A DNA stretch of 64,000 nt, from positions 51,970,342-52,034,341 of the forward strand of contig OX243812.1 in assembly GCA_945859605.1 (NCBI GenBank), given 5' to 3'. Position numbers and translations under genes: made by a program. Under the pieces are notes generated by a model. That model was given only the letters and a program-made list of their open reading frames with translations, had not been told where the DNA came from and did not search any database. Origin of the DNA: Lumbricus rubellus (Eukaryota > Annelida > Clitellata > Crassiclitellata > Lumbricidae). Below, one piece after another: positions 14,701 to 24,685 of this stretch (within the stretch, counting starts at the first letter, position 1; every line of letters begins with the position of its first letter).

Positions 14701-17700
14701 TTCGGTTTTCGAAACAGAAGAAATTGAGAACAACTATGAGGAACAATGTATTTTTGACAGATGGTGGACCCAACGGCATATTTTATGCTAATTTTTAATG
14801 TTATATATTATATAACATTGTCAGTATTATCCAAACACTGGAAACATTTTAATTAAATTAAGTAACTAAATAATTTTGTTGGAAAAACTAAATTATTTTT
14901 ACTAACTGAAAATGGTCCCAGTATGCCTCATTAGCAGCTATTGCCTGTCAAACACCATATAAGCTACATGTATTACACATGCTAACTTCCATGTGAAAGA
15001 ATACCTAGGGCCTTAATAAGGTTAGTGTGGGACTGGGTGCAGTAATTGCCCTAAGGTTAGTGTGGGACTGGGTGCAGTGATTGCCCTGCAATGTCTCCCC
15101 TCTGACAACCCACAGGGCCACCATGCACATATTGAGGGCCTAAAAACTGTGGGGTCTGGGACTCTGGGTGCTAGCACCCAGTGCCACCCATCTAAATGCA
15201 GGTCTGGAGGTAATTTGGTACCGGGGTAAGCTGGGAAGTAAATGGCAAGTCCTGCGATACACTGGCTTTGTATCCAGGACCTTGCGACTCGTCCATTGCT
15301 GGCTCAAGGTCATTGAAAAGGAGATGAGCGCCTCCCTGTATTCCACATGAAACTGGACGGACTTTACTTTTACTGTACTTAAATGTCCTTAGGGATAATT
15401 ATGTGAATCTATTCATTCCAAAGCCATGCAGCTCTTTAAGTCAATGACAGATTTTATTTTTACTGTAGGAGAGTAACTTTAAACATGCAGGCGAATAAAA
15501 AATAAATAAAATTCTTAATCTTAAGATGTTAAAATTGGTGTATTTTCAGAGAGCAGTTTCTCAATGAAATTGAGAAGATGTTAACTTTGCGTGATCACAA
15601 TATCGTCCAAGTGCTCGGTGTTTGTAAAAACAAAGAACCTTTGGCTGTCGTTCTCGAATACACGCATCACGGAGACTTAAACCAATTCCTAAAACTGCAG
15701 AAGATAGAAAACACTTCCTCCATCAGGTTAGACTCTAATCCAAGTACAAGTGGCTAGATTTGAAAACAAGTGAAATTATCCAACTGCGTTGAGTACGATT
15801 TCCAATAAATTGAACAGTTGCTGCCTTAGATTTTTGGCATGTTGCCTGTCTCATCACTTCCTTTATCACCCATTTCTGCTTTGACTATCTGTAGACCTAT
15901 CTATTATAATAACCTGGTCAATACTTGGATTGAATTAAATTCCTCGCCATGTTCAGTTTCGGTTTAGCCATCCATCCTGTCAAAATTCTTAAATGAGTAC
16001 CAAATTACCAATGGGTTGGTAAGTTAGAATTTTAAAAGTATTTGCTGTTCTATTTGCATATGTGATTGCTCATTGCTGTGGCGTTATGTTGGTGCCTCAG
16101 CAAACAGGTGGATGATGCTGGTGTAGAGTTTATAAAGGCATTTTGATGTGACCTTCCCATCTCCAATTGATTAGGTTGCATAGACACCTAGAAAAGATAA
16201 CTGGGTGAGGACAAAGGTCTATTAACAGTAATCATTAATGTCAAGCTCTAGAAAAGATGGATCTTTCAAGTGAATTGCAAAGAAAATGGTAGCAGACGAA
16301 CATCTGGTTATTTATATTGCACCTAACTAGCCTAGTTAGCTACACCGGTAAGTGAGAGCGGCATACATCTGTTGGTTGCAACGGACTGCGGTTCAAGCCC
16401 CGGGCTGGGAGTTGACATTCAGAGATTTAGATATCTCGGGCTAGCACGTGTGGGACGTAGGGGCACAAGCTGCTGCGAAGCAATCTTGGGCAAGCTGCTC
16501 AGTGCTTACCCATCATTGTCCTTTGTGGGAAAGGCAATGGGAAACCACCTCACTCATCTCATCCCCGGGTGGTGAAAGCCATAGAACCTGCCTACGGGCA
16601 GAGAACCATCATCATCACCTTTATTAATCTTGAAATACATGCAGCTAAAACAACTACATGGCTACCATAGGCCTACATCTTATATAAGGCACAAACTGTG
16701 CTCAAACACAGTTTATATACATTAATGCAGACTTCACTTCAGAGGATATGCAATATATTATGGCTTTGTTTGTTTAGCTATGGCTGTCTGATATACATGG
16801 CGACACAGATTGCATCAGGGATGAAGTTTCTCGAGAAGCTGAATGTGATCCATCGAGATCTGGCGACTAGAAACTGTCTCGTTGGTCACCAGTACACCAT
16901 CAAGATATCGGACTTTGGCATGAGCCGCAGTCTGTACAGTGCCGACTACTACCGCATCGAAGGAAAGGCGGTTCTACCGATCAGATGGATGGCATGGGAA
17001 TCAGTTCTACTGGTCAGTCCTAGTCTTTTAGGAGTGCTCTGATACACATTTAACACTCTGGACAGCAGTTCAGTTTTGTTCAATTTTTAGAGGTTCTGAA
17101 AGACAGTATATTAAATACTCATATATTTAATATTAAACATGTATTTCATTAAAGAAAATTATAGATGTATTAGAAAACTTACACTATGTAACACGATTTT
17201 TGTTCCTGGGCAATGAGTGTGATTTCCTGGTTATTTGTGCCTCAAAAGTATAGGAAATGGTTGTTATTCTGTTTAAACTTTGCTTTTGTGGACAGGAGAA
17301 TGATTTTTAAAGGAAAATCATATTTCCACAACAAAAGAGCGAATTTCCTTGCTTTTGTTCGCGTAAAGTCATAAGAAAACCATATAGGTCACAAGAAACC
17401 ACAAAAATGTGACAAAATGACTCTAAGGCAACATTCATTCATTCAAGTATTTATATAGCAAACTACTCAGAGGCGCTCCCGACTCTACTACGACCAAACA
17501 GAACAGTTTTTAAGTGTTTATAGAATGTGTCAGAGAGTGATCTAGGGAACAGGTGAAGCTCAAGTGGGACGGCATTCCATACCACCGGGCCAACCACAGA
17601 AAAACACGACTCTGCATGATGGAGGTACGAGCAAACGGAACCAAGAGCACTTCCCTATCAGCCGAGCGCAAGGACCGACCAGCCCGAGTAATTGACGCAG

Positions 17701-19918
17701 GCCGACAAAGATCAAGTAGGTAATTTGGAGCAAGACCTAGCTGGCATCGCCATATCAAGGAAGAGATTCTGTATTCGATGCGCTGACGGATAGGGAGCCA
17801 ATGCAGAACCTCCAGCATGTATTTTGTAACGTGACCAAATTTCGGCAGTTGACCAATGAGGCGCGCCGCAGCTCGTAGAATACGGTCAAGAGAAGATAAC
17901 CGACCAGATGGTAAACCAGCATAAAGGGATAGGCAATAGTCAAGACGAGCTGAGACAAAGGAATGTACGAGCGTAGTTGCAGCGCCAGTTGACAGAGAGA
18001 GCGAGCGACAGTACATGAGCGACTGAGACGATTAAGGTGAGGCACAAAAGTAAGTTCCTGGTCTAGCACGACGCCAAGGTCACAGACTGAGGTGGAGAAA
18101 GTAGTAGGAAAATTCAGCAGAGAAGTTAATCAGTTTAGGCTTAGACAGCTGCTGCCTGAAGCCCAACCAAATGATTTTGGTTTTAGAAGGGTTTAGTCTA
18201 AGACGGTTTGATGCCATCCATGCTCTCAGGGCAATGAGCACCTGACCCACAGCCTTAACTGTCATAAATTGTTTCATTAGACCCGATTTAATGTGCAGCA
18301 GCAGTGGTGGCATCAGCACTTTCCGAGGATCGATCAGTGGCTCCCACTTGACATTTTTACTACCCACATTGAACTCGGTCCGCTGGTACCAGTCCCGCTT
18401 GTGGTAGTGTGCCTTTTTGTCTCTGCTGTCCCAAAGGCAAAGGTAGCAAGGAAACTTTGTCCAGACCCATCAGGAATGATACACTTTTGAAGTCTCCTAT
18501 GACATCCCAGCCGTACCCATCGAACTTTAAGGCGGCTAACAAGGTTTTCACGCTGTTTTAATCCTCTTTGAGGTGTACCGAGTGAGCCAGAGGAAGGGAC
18601 GGGTACTTGTTCCCATTATGGAGTAGCACAGCTTTGAGGCTCCGAGATGAACTGTCAATGAAGAGACGCCACTCGGTCGGGTTGCAGTCGATTCCAATTT
18701 CCTGAAAAAGACTGGTCACACAACGTGACCAGTCTTTTTACTGTGTAACACTACGTAACAGAAGCAGAGTCCATCTTGACTGGTAAAAAGCTTGAAAGTG
18801 CTTGATGACGCTTCCTCTGATCTACGATTTGGACATTGCCATCCAACAGGTTCCATTGCTTCAGTGTAGACGTCAAAAGGTCTGCATTGGACTTGGTGAA
18901 GCCAAGATCTCTGATCAAGTCGTTGAGGTCTTTTTGGTTTGGACAGTACGGATTTTTTGTCATGCCCATACCAGAGTTGTTTGCCACGTATGCCTAAATG
19001 TTTTTCTTTTGTCATCGTGCATGGTGGGCTCAAGGCATCTTTGTTTATTTTATAGGTGTTCTCGCACATTCTGGAATATTCCCGGAAGCTCACAAAAGCT
19101 GTACAGCTACTTAGAGTTAACACATGACTGGCTTTAATGCCGCTTTATATTTCAATGTTCCAAAGAAACAGTTTTATTTCAGAATAATCAATCTCCTGGC
19201 CTGAAAAGCAAAGTCTTTGGGGCGTAATGGCCATTTTCTATACTTTTGAGTCAGAAGCAATCAGGAAATAACACTTAATACCCAGGAACAAACAAAAAGT
19301 AAAATTTTGTTACGTAGTGTTATTGGCTTTTAACAAAATATCCTACTGGTCTTAGTTTTCATGTTGAGAATTCTACTTTTATGTGGGTTTAGGCTGATAT
19401 CAACTATTGAACAAATGGTGAAAGCTATTAAAGTCATACTTACTTGTTTACTGTGTTGTTGTATTACATTTGACGAATCAAACTAATTTATTCAGTTGTT
19501 AGATGGCGATCAGCCATTTAGAACTTAACTTTCTACTTTTATCGATGTTTTGCAGAGAAAATTCACATCAAAAAGTGACGTCTGGTCTTTCGCGGTGACT
19601 CTCTGGGAAATTCTGACGTTGGCAGCAGAGCAACCTTTCTCTGACCTTCAAAATGACGAGGTCGTTGAAAACTGCGTTCATCACTGCAACGGCACAGATC
19701 AAGAGACTTCCCTCCGACGACCTCTGAACTGTCCTCGGGAAATCTTTGACCTGATGATGGAATGCTGGAACAGAGAGGAAGCACGTCGACCGTCGTTCCG
19801 GGAGATCCACATGTTCCTCGAACGAAAGAACATGGGCTACAGTCCAGAGGACGAATATAATTATGTGGACAGCAAAGCAATAGTGCATAAACATTCTGGG
19901 CACTGTATGTATGTCTGA
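2634..19918 (+). CDS. DDR: Discoidin domain receptor tyrosine kinase (DDR family), 12 exons traced, 5' end open
   Basis: Collagen-binding receptor tyrosine kinase of the plasma membrane. Coding exons: 2634-2739, 4836-4977, 6269-6358, 6849-6996, 7967-8491, 9320-9442, 12175-12636, 13655-13932, 14498-14628, 15550-15726, 16778-17012 and 19556-19918. All junctions are GT/AG and the phases match throughout, giving about 925 residues before any signal peptide. Exons 1-4 form the discoidin (F5/8C-like) domain, starting CRKDLGM and ending RVELHGC. Exon 5 is the DDR-specific second globular domain ([18 protein letters not shown]). Exon 7 carries the membrane helix (about 12258-12330) followed by basic RHNRCKYLR and the juxtamembrane region. 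Exons 8-12 are the kinase: glycine loop GYGIFG, lysine in [20 protein letters not shown], the activation-loop tyrosine pair ADYYRI, and RWMAWES. All catalytic residues are present, so an active kinase is expected. The stop is TGA at 19916-19918. A DDR1 versus DDR2 assignment is not possible. Introns are full of repeats. Confidence 0.93.
2853..3085 (+). mobile_element. tRNA-headed SINE, copy 1
   Basis: Head AGAGTAATGGTTAACACGCTGGCCAAGAG (A-box-like, shown in part) and B box GGTTCGAGCCC, then TGCTATTAGCGCC...TTGCA...CATAACTTGT and an ATT-repeat tail. The same head and body recur at 63776-63995. It lies in the first traced DDR intron. Confidence 0.7.
3513..3741. mobile_element. Short hAT-type element (MITE), 229 bp, DDR intron
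   Basis: Inverted ends CATAGGCGTATG and CATAGGCATACG. The 8-bp duplication CTGAAGAT is at 3505-3512 and 3742-3749. hAT elements make 8-bp duplications and often begin with CA. No transposase. Confidence 0.8.
4753..4785. repeat. Perfect 15-bp-arm palindrome in a LINE-type 3' tail
   Basis: TATATATGGTGCCGT, 3-nt loop AAC, exact reverse complement. It sits within 4735-4800, which resembles the 3' tail of the LINE at 38215-40136. It lies 51 bp before DDR exon 4836-4977. Confidence 0.8.
5056..5182. repeat. (TATG)n microsatellite
   Basis: TATGTATG runs broken by TGTGTGTATGCA spacers, in a DDR intron. Confidence 0.85.
9670..10117. mobile_element. Short hAT-type element (MITE), 448 bp, DDR intron
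   Basis: Perfect 14-bp inverted ends CATGGGCGCCCGCA. The 8-bp duplication GCCATTAT is at 9662-9669 and 10118-10125. A GGGGCAAGGGGGG / CTTGCCCCCC stretch sits just inside the left end. Non-coding. Confidence 0.88.
10150..10705 (+). pseudogene. CR1/L2-like LINE relic, C-terminus and 3' tail, DDR intron
   Basis: Reads [20 protein letters not shown] then FKLAFKTFT and stop near 10391, the closing block of CR1/L2 ORF2. A frameshift precedes it ([14 protein letters not shown] in another frame). It ends AATAAATTTGATTTGATTTGATA at about 10681-10703. Confidence 0.65.
11057..11762. repeat. Compound (CATA)n / (CACATA)n / (TA)n microsatellite block, about 0.7 kb
   Basis: Tetra- and hexanucleotide repeats with a pure (TA)n core at about 11648-11702, in the DDR intron before the membrane-helix exon. 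All frames are open through much of it; these are low-complexity artefacts. Confidence 0.95.
12923..13110. repeat. Degenerate tandem repeat of about 60 bp, roughly three to four units
   Basis: AAGAACCTC(A/T)A(T/G)ATG...CAAGTTGG(T)TT.GCATTTC recurs at about 12927, 12970, 13026 and 13080, in a DDR intron. Confidence 0.6.
14205..14370 (-). mobile_element. tRNA-derived SINE, same family, DDR intron
   Basis: Reversed, it reads GGGGCGTGGTGGTGTAGTGG, B box GGTTCGAGATTCGAATCC, CGCGTAAGGACCTTGAGCAA and CTTCACTGACAATTGCTCAG. The LINE-like tail is cut short. Confidence 0.75.
15005..15350. repeat. Unclassified dispersed repeat with an internal 37-bp doublet
   Basis: AGGTTAGTGTGGGACTGGGT...GCAGT(A/G)ATTGCCCT occurs twice in tandem (about 15019-15089), then runs on to CTGGCTTTGTATCCAGGACC. 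A related start (GGTAGTGTGGGTGGACCTGGGTGC) is at about 2789-2850, next to SINE copy 1. Confidence 0.5.
16345..16625 (+). repeat. SINE-like repeat with B-box-like motif, DDR intron
   Basis: GTTGGTTGCAACGGACTGCG followed by GGTTCAAGCCCCGGGCTGGGA resembles a tRNA-type internal promoter. The body contains GGGAAACCACCTCACTCATC and ends in an ATC-rich tail. Only one copy is seen in the window. Confidence 0.45.
17437..18265 (-). pseudogene. CR1/L2-like LINE relic (C-terminal reverse transcriptase plus 3' tail) in the last DDR intron
   Basis: Broken frames read [62 protein letters not shown] and ending WYGMPSHLS, the usual C-terminal block of CR1/L2 ORF2. The 3' tail (17437-17490) reads, reversed, GGGAGCGCCTCTGAGTAGT...TATATAAATACTTGAATGA. 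At least one frameshift near 17860. Upstream it abuts another relic. Confidence 0.82.
18266..19005 (-). pseudogene. Relic of a widespread uncharacterised repeat-borne protein (EWRLFIDSS family)
   Basis: Minus-strand blocks in order: [55 protein letters not shown] then [36 protein letters not shown], and [18 protein letters not shown] ending LMKQFM. I recall this as a recurrent family of predicted proteins in cnidarian, arthropod and other invertebrate genomes, with no assigned function. Frames change several times and a 35-bp hairpin interrupts it at 18705-18739. It joins LINE sequence at about 18260. Confidence 0.7.
18705..18739. repeat. Perfect 15-bp-arm palindrome
   Basis: AAAAAGACTGGTCAC, 5-nt loop ACAAC, then the exact reverse complement. 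It lies inside the decayed coding relic and looks inserted. Confidence 0.85.
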
Positions 19919-19929
19919 GCACCTGTTAT

Positions 19930-20122
19930 TGCACTACTCAGAGACGCTCCCCACTACAGCGCGGAGACTGAATCTGAGTTACGCCAAAGTGCATTCATGA
20001 GCAATTGCGAGTGAAGGACTTGCTCTGGGTCCCTACGACCTACATAGCGACTTGAGGTGGATCAAACCCGCAACCTTCCGGCTCCAAGGCACCGAACATA
20101 CCATTACAAAACCGTGCCCCAC
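19930..20122 (-). mobile_element. tRNA-derived SINE, same family, in the DDR 3' UTR
   Basis: Reversed: GGGGCACGGTTTTGTAATGG, GGAGCCGGAAGGTTGCGGGT, GGGACCCAGAGCAAGTCCTT and CACTCGCAATTGCTCATGAA. It is diverged, begins 12 nt after the stop codon and so probably lies in the DDR transcript. Confidence 0.65.
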
Positions 20123-20440
20123 AACAGTGGTTTCTCTGCAAGCAAGCGGAATTGTGAAGTAGATTTCAACAAGTGACTGATCACTCAAGCAGCAGAGGAA
20201 GCTGAACTATACCCAACAGGCAAAAGACTTTTCAGGTGACCATAGATCCACCTGAGATAGATCATTGGTTGACCTCCCAAGTGGAAAGGCCGGCTCACAG
20301 GAGCTGCTGCAACCAGATTCCAAAGCACCACTTTTTGTATTGTCTGGAGTGATACCGACATCATCCAACATATCATTTGACAACAACTCTGAACAGTGCC
20401 AGAAGTCTAAGATAATAATTCAACATCTTTAAAACTGCGG

Positions 20441-20446
20441 AATAAA
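20441..20446 (+). terminator. Probable polyadenylation signal of the DDR gene
   Basis: AATAAA lies about 520 nt after the DDR stop codon, past a SINE that would then sit in the 3' UTR. A second AATAAA occurs near 20581, so the real cleavage site is open. Confidence 0.45.
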
Positions 20447-20589
20447 TAAATGTGACCAATTATACTGGTACCTCAAATACATTCAATAATTATACCAACT
20501 TTACTGCCATGATGTGTCGTTATTTTTTCTTCTTCGTTCCAACTCTTTTTGGATGTATGTATTGTATGTATCAACCAACATAATAAAAA

Positions 20590-21580
20590 TGCATTTTAAA
20601 TAACTCAGAAAAGCACTGCACCCATGACTAGCTAACAAACCTAAACAAACTTGTGCGTCTTAGATGCTAAATTTTAAATTTGGAAATGTACGCTGCACAT
20701 AGTTGAAGGCAGCAGTATGTAAACATAGTAACAGACATGATCTAATATGTGTGGAAACTCATAACCGCATAATATATCCATGAATTGCAAAGCGCAATGA
20801 ACCATTGATTCAGCTGACTGAAGACTGGAACACAAAATTCCTTATTTGTATGGTGCTGGGTCAGCATCAACAGTTCAGGCATGTGCCAGCATGATCGCCT
20901 TGAATGCACTGCATTCCACTATAAAATTTCTTGCATATATTCATTTACCAGTATATGGAAATGTTTGAACTTATTGGCTGTGACTAGAGCTCTGCAGTCA
21001 AAGACGGACTACATCTGGCAGATACAGATATAAAACATTTGGAAATATCTATGAATGTATGCAGTGCTAAAAGTGTAAACAAGAAGTGCCTCGATGCTCC
21101 TTAACTTTCCTGTATGTACTGGCGAAATAAATGGACTGTGTTCCGATATGAAATTAAGTGCATGAACGCCGTCCATGACCGCCCAGGCACACTTTAAGCC
21201 CTGAATGTATGCCTTTCCATACCAGTAAAAAAAACATTAAAAAAAAATAAAAAATCAAATTCCTTCTGTTAAGAGTTCTCCTGTTCAAAAGAAGCATGAA
21301 AAAGTATGCTGCCACAGCAACTTCTAAACAGTAGATCGTTAGAACGTCTCTTGCAACTCGATAGACTTTTCCAAGTGTTCAATGTCTCGTAAGAACATCA
21401 CCACGTCTTAAGTACAGTAGCACTCCACATGATCAAGGTGGGTCCACATTGTCAAGGTTGGGGCACAAATGCTAAAAATGTTGGACTTCTTTTTTTGCTT
21501 GGCCTGAGCCGGGAGCGCCTGTGAGTAGGGATCTTGAAGCGGTGCTATATAAATTCTCATCAATCAATTGATTTAAATGC
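20590..21580. other. Short spacer between the convergent DDR and RRM genes
   Basis: No coding signal. A LINE/SINE-type tail (GGGAGCGCCTGTGAGTAGGG...TGAAGCGGTGCTATATAAAT) lies at 21508-21562. The rest is AT-rich with nothing recognised. Confidence 0.5.
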
Positions 21581-21584
21581 ATTT

Positions 21585-21590
21585 TTTATT
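21585..21590 (-). terminator. Polyadenylation signal of the RRM gene
   Basis: AATAAA on the minus strand, only about 39 nt past the TAA stop of the RRM protein. It lies next to a LINE/SINE-type 3' tail (about 21505-21570). Confidence 0.5.
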
Positions 21591-21628
21591 TAACAGTGGA
21601 TCTGTAGTCGAATTCTTAGGAGTTTCTT

Positions 21629-23794
21629 TTACCGCCAAACTGGATTATGCCGGTGATTTGACAATCGATTTTTAACAGGTCCTATGCTACTCGGTTCATT
21701 TTGTGAAGACATGGAGCTGCCCGTTTCTTTAAATTCGTCTTGTACAAAGTTATTTTTGCCACCGTTGTTATGCATCCAGGGACCTGGTCCATTAGGCATC
21801 TGTGACGAATATTCTCCATTTTTGAACATCTGTGGACCCTGCCAACTGGGTGGCATAGGCCCCTGACAGTTTGTTGTAGGACCTGATGAAACAGGTCCTT
21901 GACACATCTGTTGCATTTGTCCTGAGTAGGGTCCGTTGTTTGCGAGCATTGGGGGTCGTGAACTCTGGCATCCGGAAGGAGGCACTGGTGGCTGCAGAAA
22001 ATCATTGCCGGGAACTTGTGGTCCTTGTCCTCTATATGTCTGTGGAACTGGCCCACGGAAATGGTTTCTGTTGGAGGGTATTTGAGATGGACCACAGTAT
22101 CCTGGAGGTGAAACAGGTCCTTGAAAATCTCCAGGAGCCATCGGAGGTTGAGATCCTTGAAAAGCACCAGGAGCCATTGGAGGTTGAGATCCTTGAAAAG
22201 CACCAGGAGCCATCGGAGGTTGAGATCCTTGAAAATCACCTAGACCCATCGGAAGCCGAGGTCCTTGAAAATCTTCAGGAGCCATCTTAGGTCGAGGTCC
22301 TTGAAAACCACCAGGAGCCATTGAAGACCGAGGTCCTTGAAAATCACCAGGAGCCATTGAAGACTGAGGTCCTTGAAAATCACCAGGAGCCATCTGAGGC
22401 TGAGGTCCTTGAAAATCACCAGAAGCCATCTGAGGCTGAGGTCCTTGAAAATCACCAGGAGCCATTGGTGGTCGAGGTCCTTGAAAATCACCAGGAGCCA
22501 TTGAAGACCGAGGTCCTTGAAAATCACCAGAAGCCATTGGTGGTTGAGGTCCTTGAAAATCACCAGGAGCCATTGAAGGCCGAGATCCTTGAAAATCACC
22601 TAGACCCATCGGAAGCCTAGGTCCTTGAAAATCTTCAGGAGCCATCTTAGGTCGAGGTCCTTGAAAACCACCAGGAGCCATTGAAGACCGAGGTCCTTGA
22701 AAATCACCAGGAGCCATTGAAGACTGAGGTCCTTGAAAATCACCAGGAGCCATCGGAGGCCGAGGTCCTTGAAAATCACCAGAAGCCATTGAAGGTCGAA
22801 GTCCTTGAAAATCACCAGGAGCCATCGGAGGCCGAGGTCCTTGAAAATCACCAGGAGCCATTGAAGACTGAGGTCCTTGAAAATCACCAGGAGCCATTGA
22901 AGACCGAGGTCCTTGAAAATCACCAGGAGCCATCGGAGGCCGAGGTCCTTGAAACCCAGGAGGCACCTGTCCTTGGAAACGTTCTTGATGTGGTAGTACA
23001 GTTTGAGATCTCGGATCCTGCAACCCTGAATCTTCAAAGTTCATTTGCGGCCCAGGACCTTGGTACATTCGATGTCCTTGGGATCGAAGTCCTTGGAATC
23101 CTGGTCCATTAGCAAATGTTGGAGGACCGTAGCAACCAGACCAAGAGTTACCATGGCCTTCAGGCGGGCATCGTGACCCACCGTACGAAGAGTTGCTAAA
23201 TTTGTTACCACCAGCAAAATTGCCTCCAGCATAATTCTCTGCAGCATTACACTCTTTAGTGTCTTCGCCAAACTGACTTTCAACAAAACTGATAGCCAGT
23301 GGCATACTGGCACCTTGTAGGACTGTTCCTGTACGACAGTTCTTTGCCCTGATCGCCTCTTCTTTGGTGCCAAACTCAACGAATCCTACACCATTTGGCA
23401 TACCGGTGTGTGGATCAGTCTCAGTGCGACATCCTAGCACTTCACCAAAGTCTGAGAACTTAAGTCCCAGCATCGAAAACGTGAACCATGTCGGCAGATT
23501 CTCAATCAGTAGCCTGGTAGATGGCGTCTTGTCTTCCATCAACGGCAGGTGTTCAACTTTGATGCATTTATTGTGAACAAGTTTTCCGTTGAGCATCTTT
23601 ATCGCATCCTCCGCGTCGTAATCCGTTTCGTATTCGACGTATCCAGATCCAACACAGAGACCGGTGTTCTCGTCTCGTACAACCTGACATTCCACCAGCT
23701 GGCCAACGCTTGCAAACAGAGACTGGCAGTGGTCATCTTTTAAGTTCGGAGGCAAGCAGCTTAGTCTTAGTCTCGTCTTTGCCTTGTATGCCAT
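21629..23794 (-). CDS. Two-RRM (ELAV-like) RNA-binding protein with a long FQGP 12-residue repeat tail
   Basis: One uninterrupted 721-residue frame. RRM1 (about residues 7-80) has an RNP2-like LRLSCLP and an RNP1-like GSGYVEYE. RRM2 (about 92-170) has RLLIENLP and GVGFVEFG. Spacing and wording resemble the first two RRMs of ELAV/Hu proteins, but there is no third RRM. Residues 281-556 are 23 tandem 12-residue units of type FQGPRPPMAPGD, followed by a Pro/Gly/Gln-rich tail. The tail is probably disordered and could drive condensation; that is inference. The start is MAYKAKTRLRL, directly before RRM1. A possible acceptor lies in the 5' leader near 23841, so only the UTR may be spliced. The coding region has no introns, unlike its neighbours, so an old retrocopy is possible, but the frame is fully open. 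Exact orthology is not recognised. Confidence 0.85.
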   Translation of the reverse strand: MAYKAKTRLRLSCLPPNLKDDHCQSLFASVGQLVECQVVRDENTGLCVGSGYVEYETDYDAEDAIKMLNGKLVHNKCIKVEHLPLMEDKTPSTRLLIENLPTWFTFSMLGLKFSDFGEVLGCRTETDPHTGMPNGVGFVEFGTKEEAIRAKNCRTGTVLQGASMPLAISFVESQFGEDTKECNAAENYAGGNFAGGNKFSNSSYGGSRCPPEGHGNSWSGCYGPPTFANGPGFQGLRSQGHRMYQGPGPQMNFEDSGLQDPRSQTVLPHQERFQGQVPPGFQGPRPPMAPGDFQGPRSSMAPGDFQGPQSSMAPGDFQGPRPPMAPGDFQGLRPSMASGDFQGPRPPMAPGDFQGPQSSMAPGDFQGPRSSMAPGGFQGPRPKMAPEDFQGPRLPMGLGDFQGSRPSMAPGDFQGPQPPMASGDFQGPRSSMAPGDFQGPRPPMAPGDFQGPQPQMASGDFQGPQPQMAPGDFQGPQSSMAPGDFQGPRSSMAPGGFQGPRPKMAPEDFQGPRLPMGLGDFQGSQPPMAPGAFQGSQPPMAPGAFQGSQPPMAPGDFQGPVSPPGYCGPSQIPSNRNHFRGPVPQTYRGQGPQVPGNDFLQPPVPPSGCQSSRPPMLANNGPYSGQMQQMCQGPVSSGPTTNCQGPMPPSWQGPQMFKNGEYSSQMPNGPGPWMHNNGGKNNFVQDEFKETGSSMSSQNEPSSIGPVKNRLSNHRHNPVWR
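22127..22954 (-). repeat. 36-bp coding minisatellite, 23 units, with a 360-bp higher-order period
   Basis: Each 36-bp unit encodes one FQGPxxxMAPGD copy. Variant units (PKMAPED, LPMGLGD) recur exactly ten units apart: the block around 22225-22333 matches the block around 22585-22693. That shows a recent 360-bp segmental duplication inside the array. Because the unit is a multiple of three, other frames on both strands are open here without being genes. Confidence 0.9.
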
Positions 23795-24167
23795 TTTCTG
23801 TAGCCGACTCCAAATGAAAACAGCTCAGTGAAGATACTGAAGCATGAGAAGCTGCAGAAAAGTAAAGTAGTTTTTAGTATTCTAATAACACACTGAGATG
23901 CACACAATGCCCCAATACATACACACAAACAAGTTGTTATTCAGATACCTCCATAACCGTAATTTTCGTGGGCATAATGGGTGCCCGAATCCAAAAATTT
24001 TTACTGGAGGATGCTGTTGTAACCCATCTTCATACCTGGAACAGGCAGTGCCAATTATTATTTTCTTGTAGGAAAGACTTTGTTTGAACCCTAAAATCAA
24101 TGTTATTATTATTGACTATAATCATCATAATCTTCATTGTTGTTATTATTTTACTATATTTCAGGTA

Positions 24168-24685
24168 AAACTCCAGTTTAGGTGCGTAAATTATTTCTCG
24201 TGTGTAAATTATTTCTCATGGTTTCAAACTGGATAGTTGTCTGAAATTATCTTTAACCACCGCGCTGGTAAATGGAACTATATATAGAAGCCGCATTTAA
24301 CCCTTTTTTGTTAATCCAGCTTCTATTTGAGATAAAAAAAAAGCCTTGAAAGAGCTTAGATTTCTCAATCGCTTTATCTTTCATCCAGCTTCTATATCCG
24401 ATCGACAAACCGTCGTCCAGCTTCCGTGTCTTAAGCGTTTCATCATTAATCCAGCTTCTATTTTAGACATATAAAACCTTTATCCAGCTTCCATTTCAGA
24501 TCGATAAACCGTCATCCAGCTTCCGTTTCTACACCATTTGATCATTCATTCAGCTTCTACTTCACACATAAAAAACCTTCATCCAGCTTCCGTTTCTTAG
24601 AGTAAGCAAGGAAGTAACTAAGTCAGTATGTACAGTAAGTAAGTGTATACATTGAAAAATACTTTACGCACCTAAACTGGAGTTT
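24168..24685. mobile_element. 518-bp inverted-repeat element with iterated CATCCAGCTTCC motif
   Basis: Perfect 23-bp inverted ends (24168-24190 and 24663-24685; core CTCCAGTTTAGGTGCG). The interior repeats (C/A)ATCCAGCTTC(T/C) about ten times at intervals of roughly 30-45 bp, alternating CTTCTATTT and CTTCCGTTTC versions. No clear target duplication and no coding frame. Confidence 0.6.

Noticed and set aside
21682..23112. Open frames IFKDLGLQWLLV (minus) and ENHQEPLKTEVLE (plus) up to 185 codons
   Set aside because: Other-frame shadows of the 36-bp repeat of the RRM gene.
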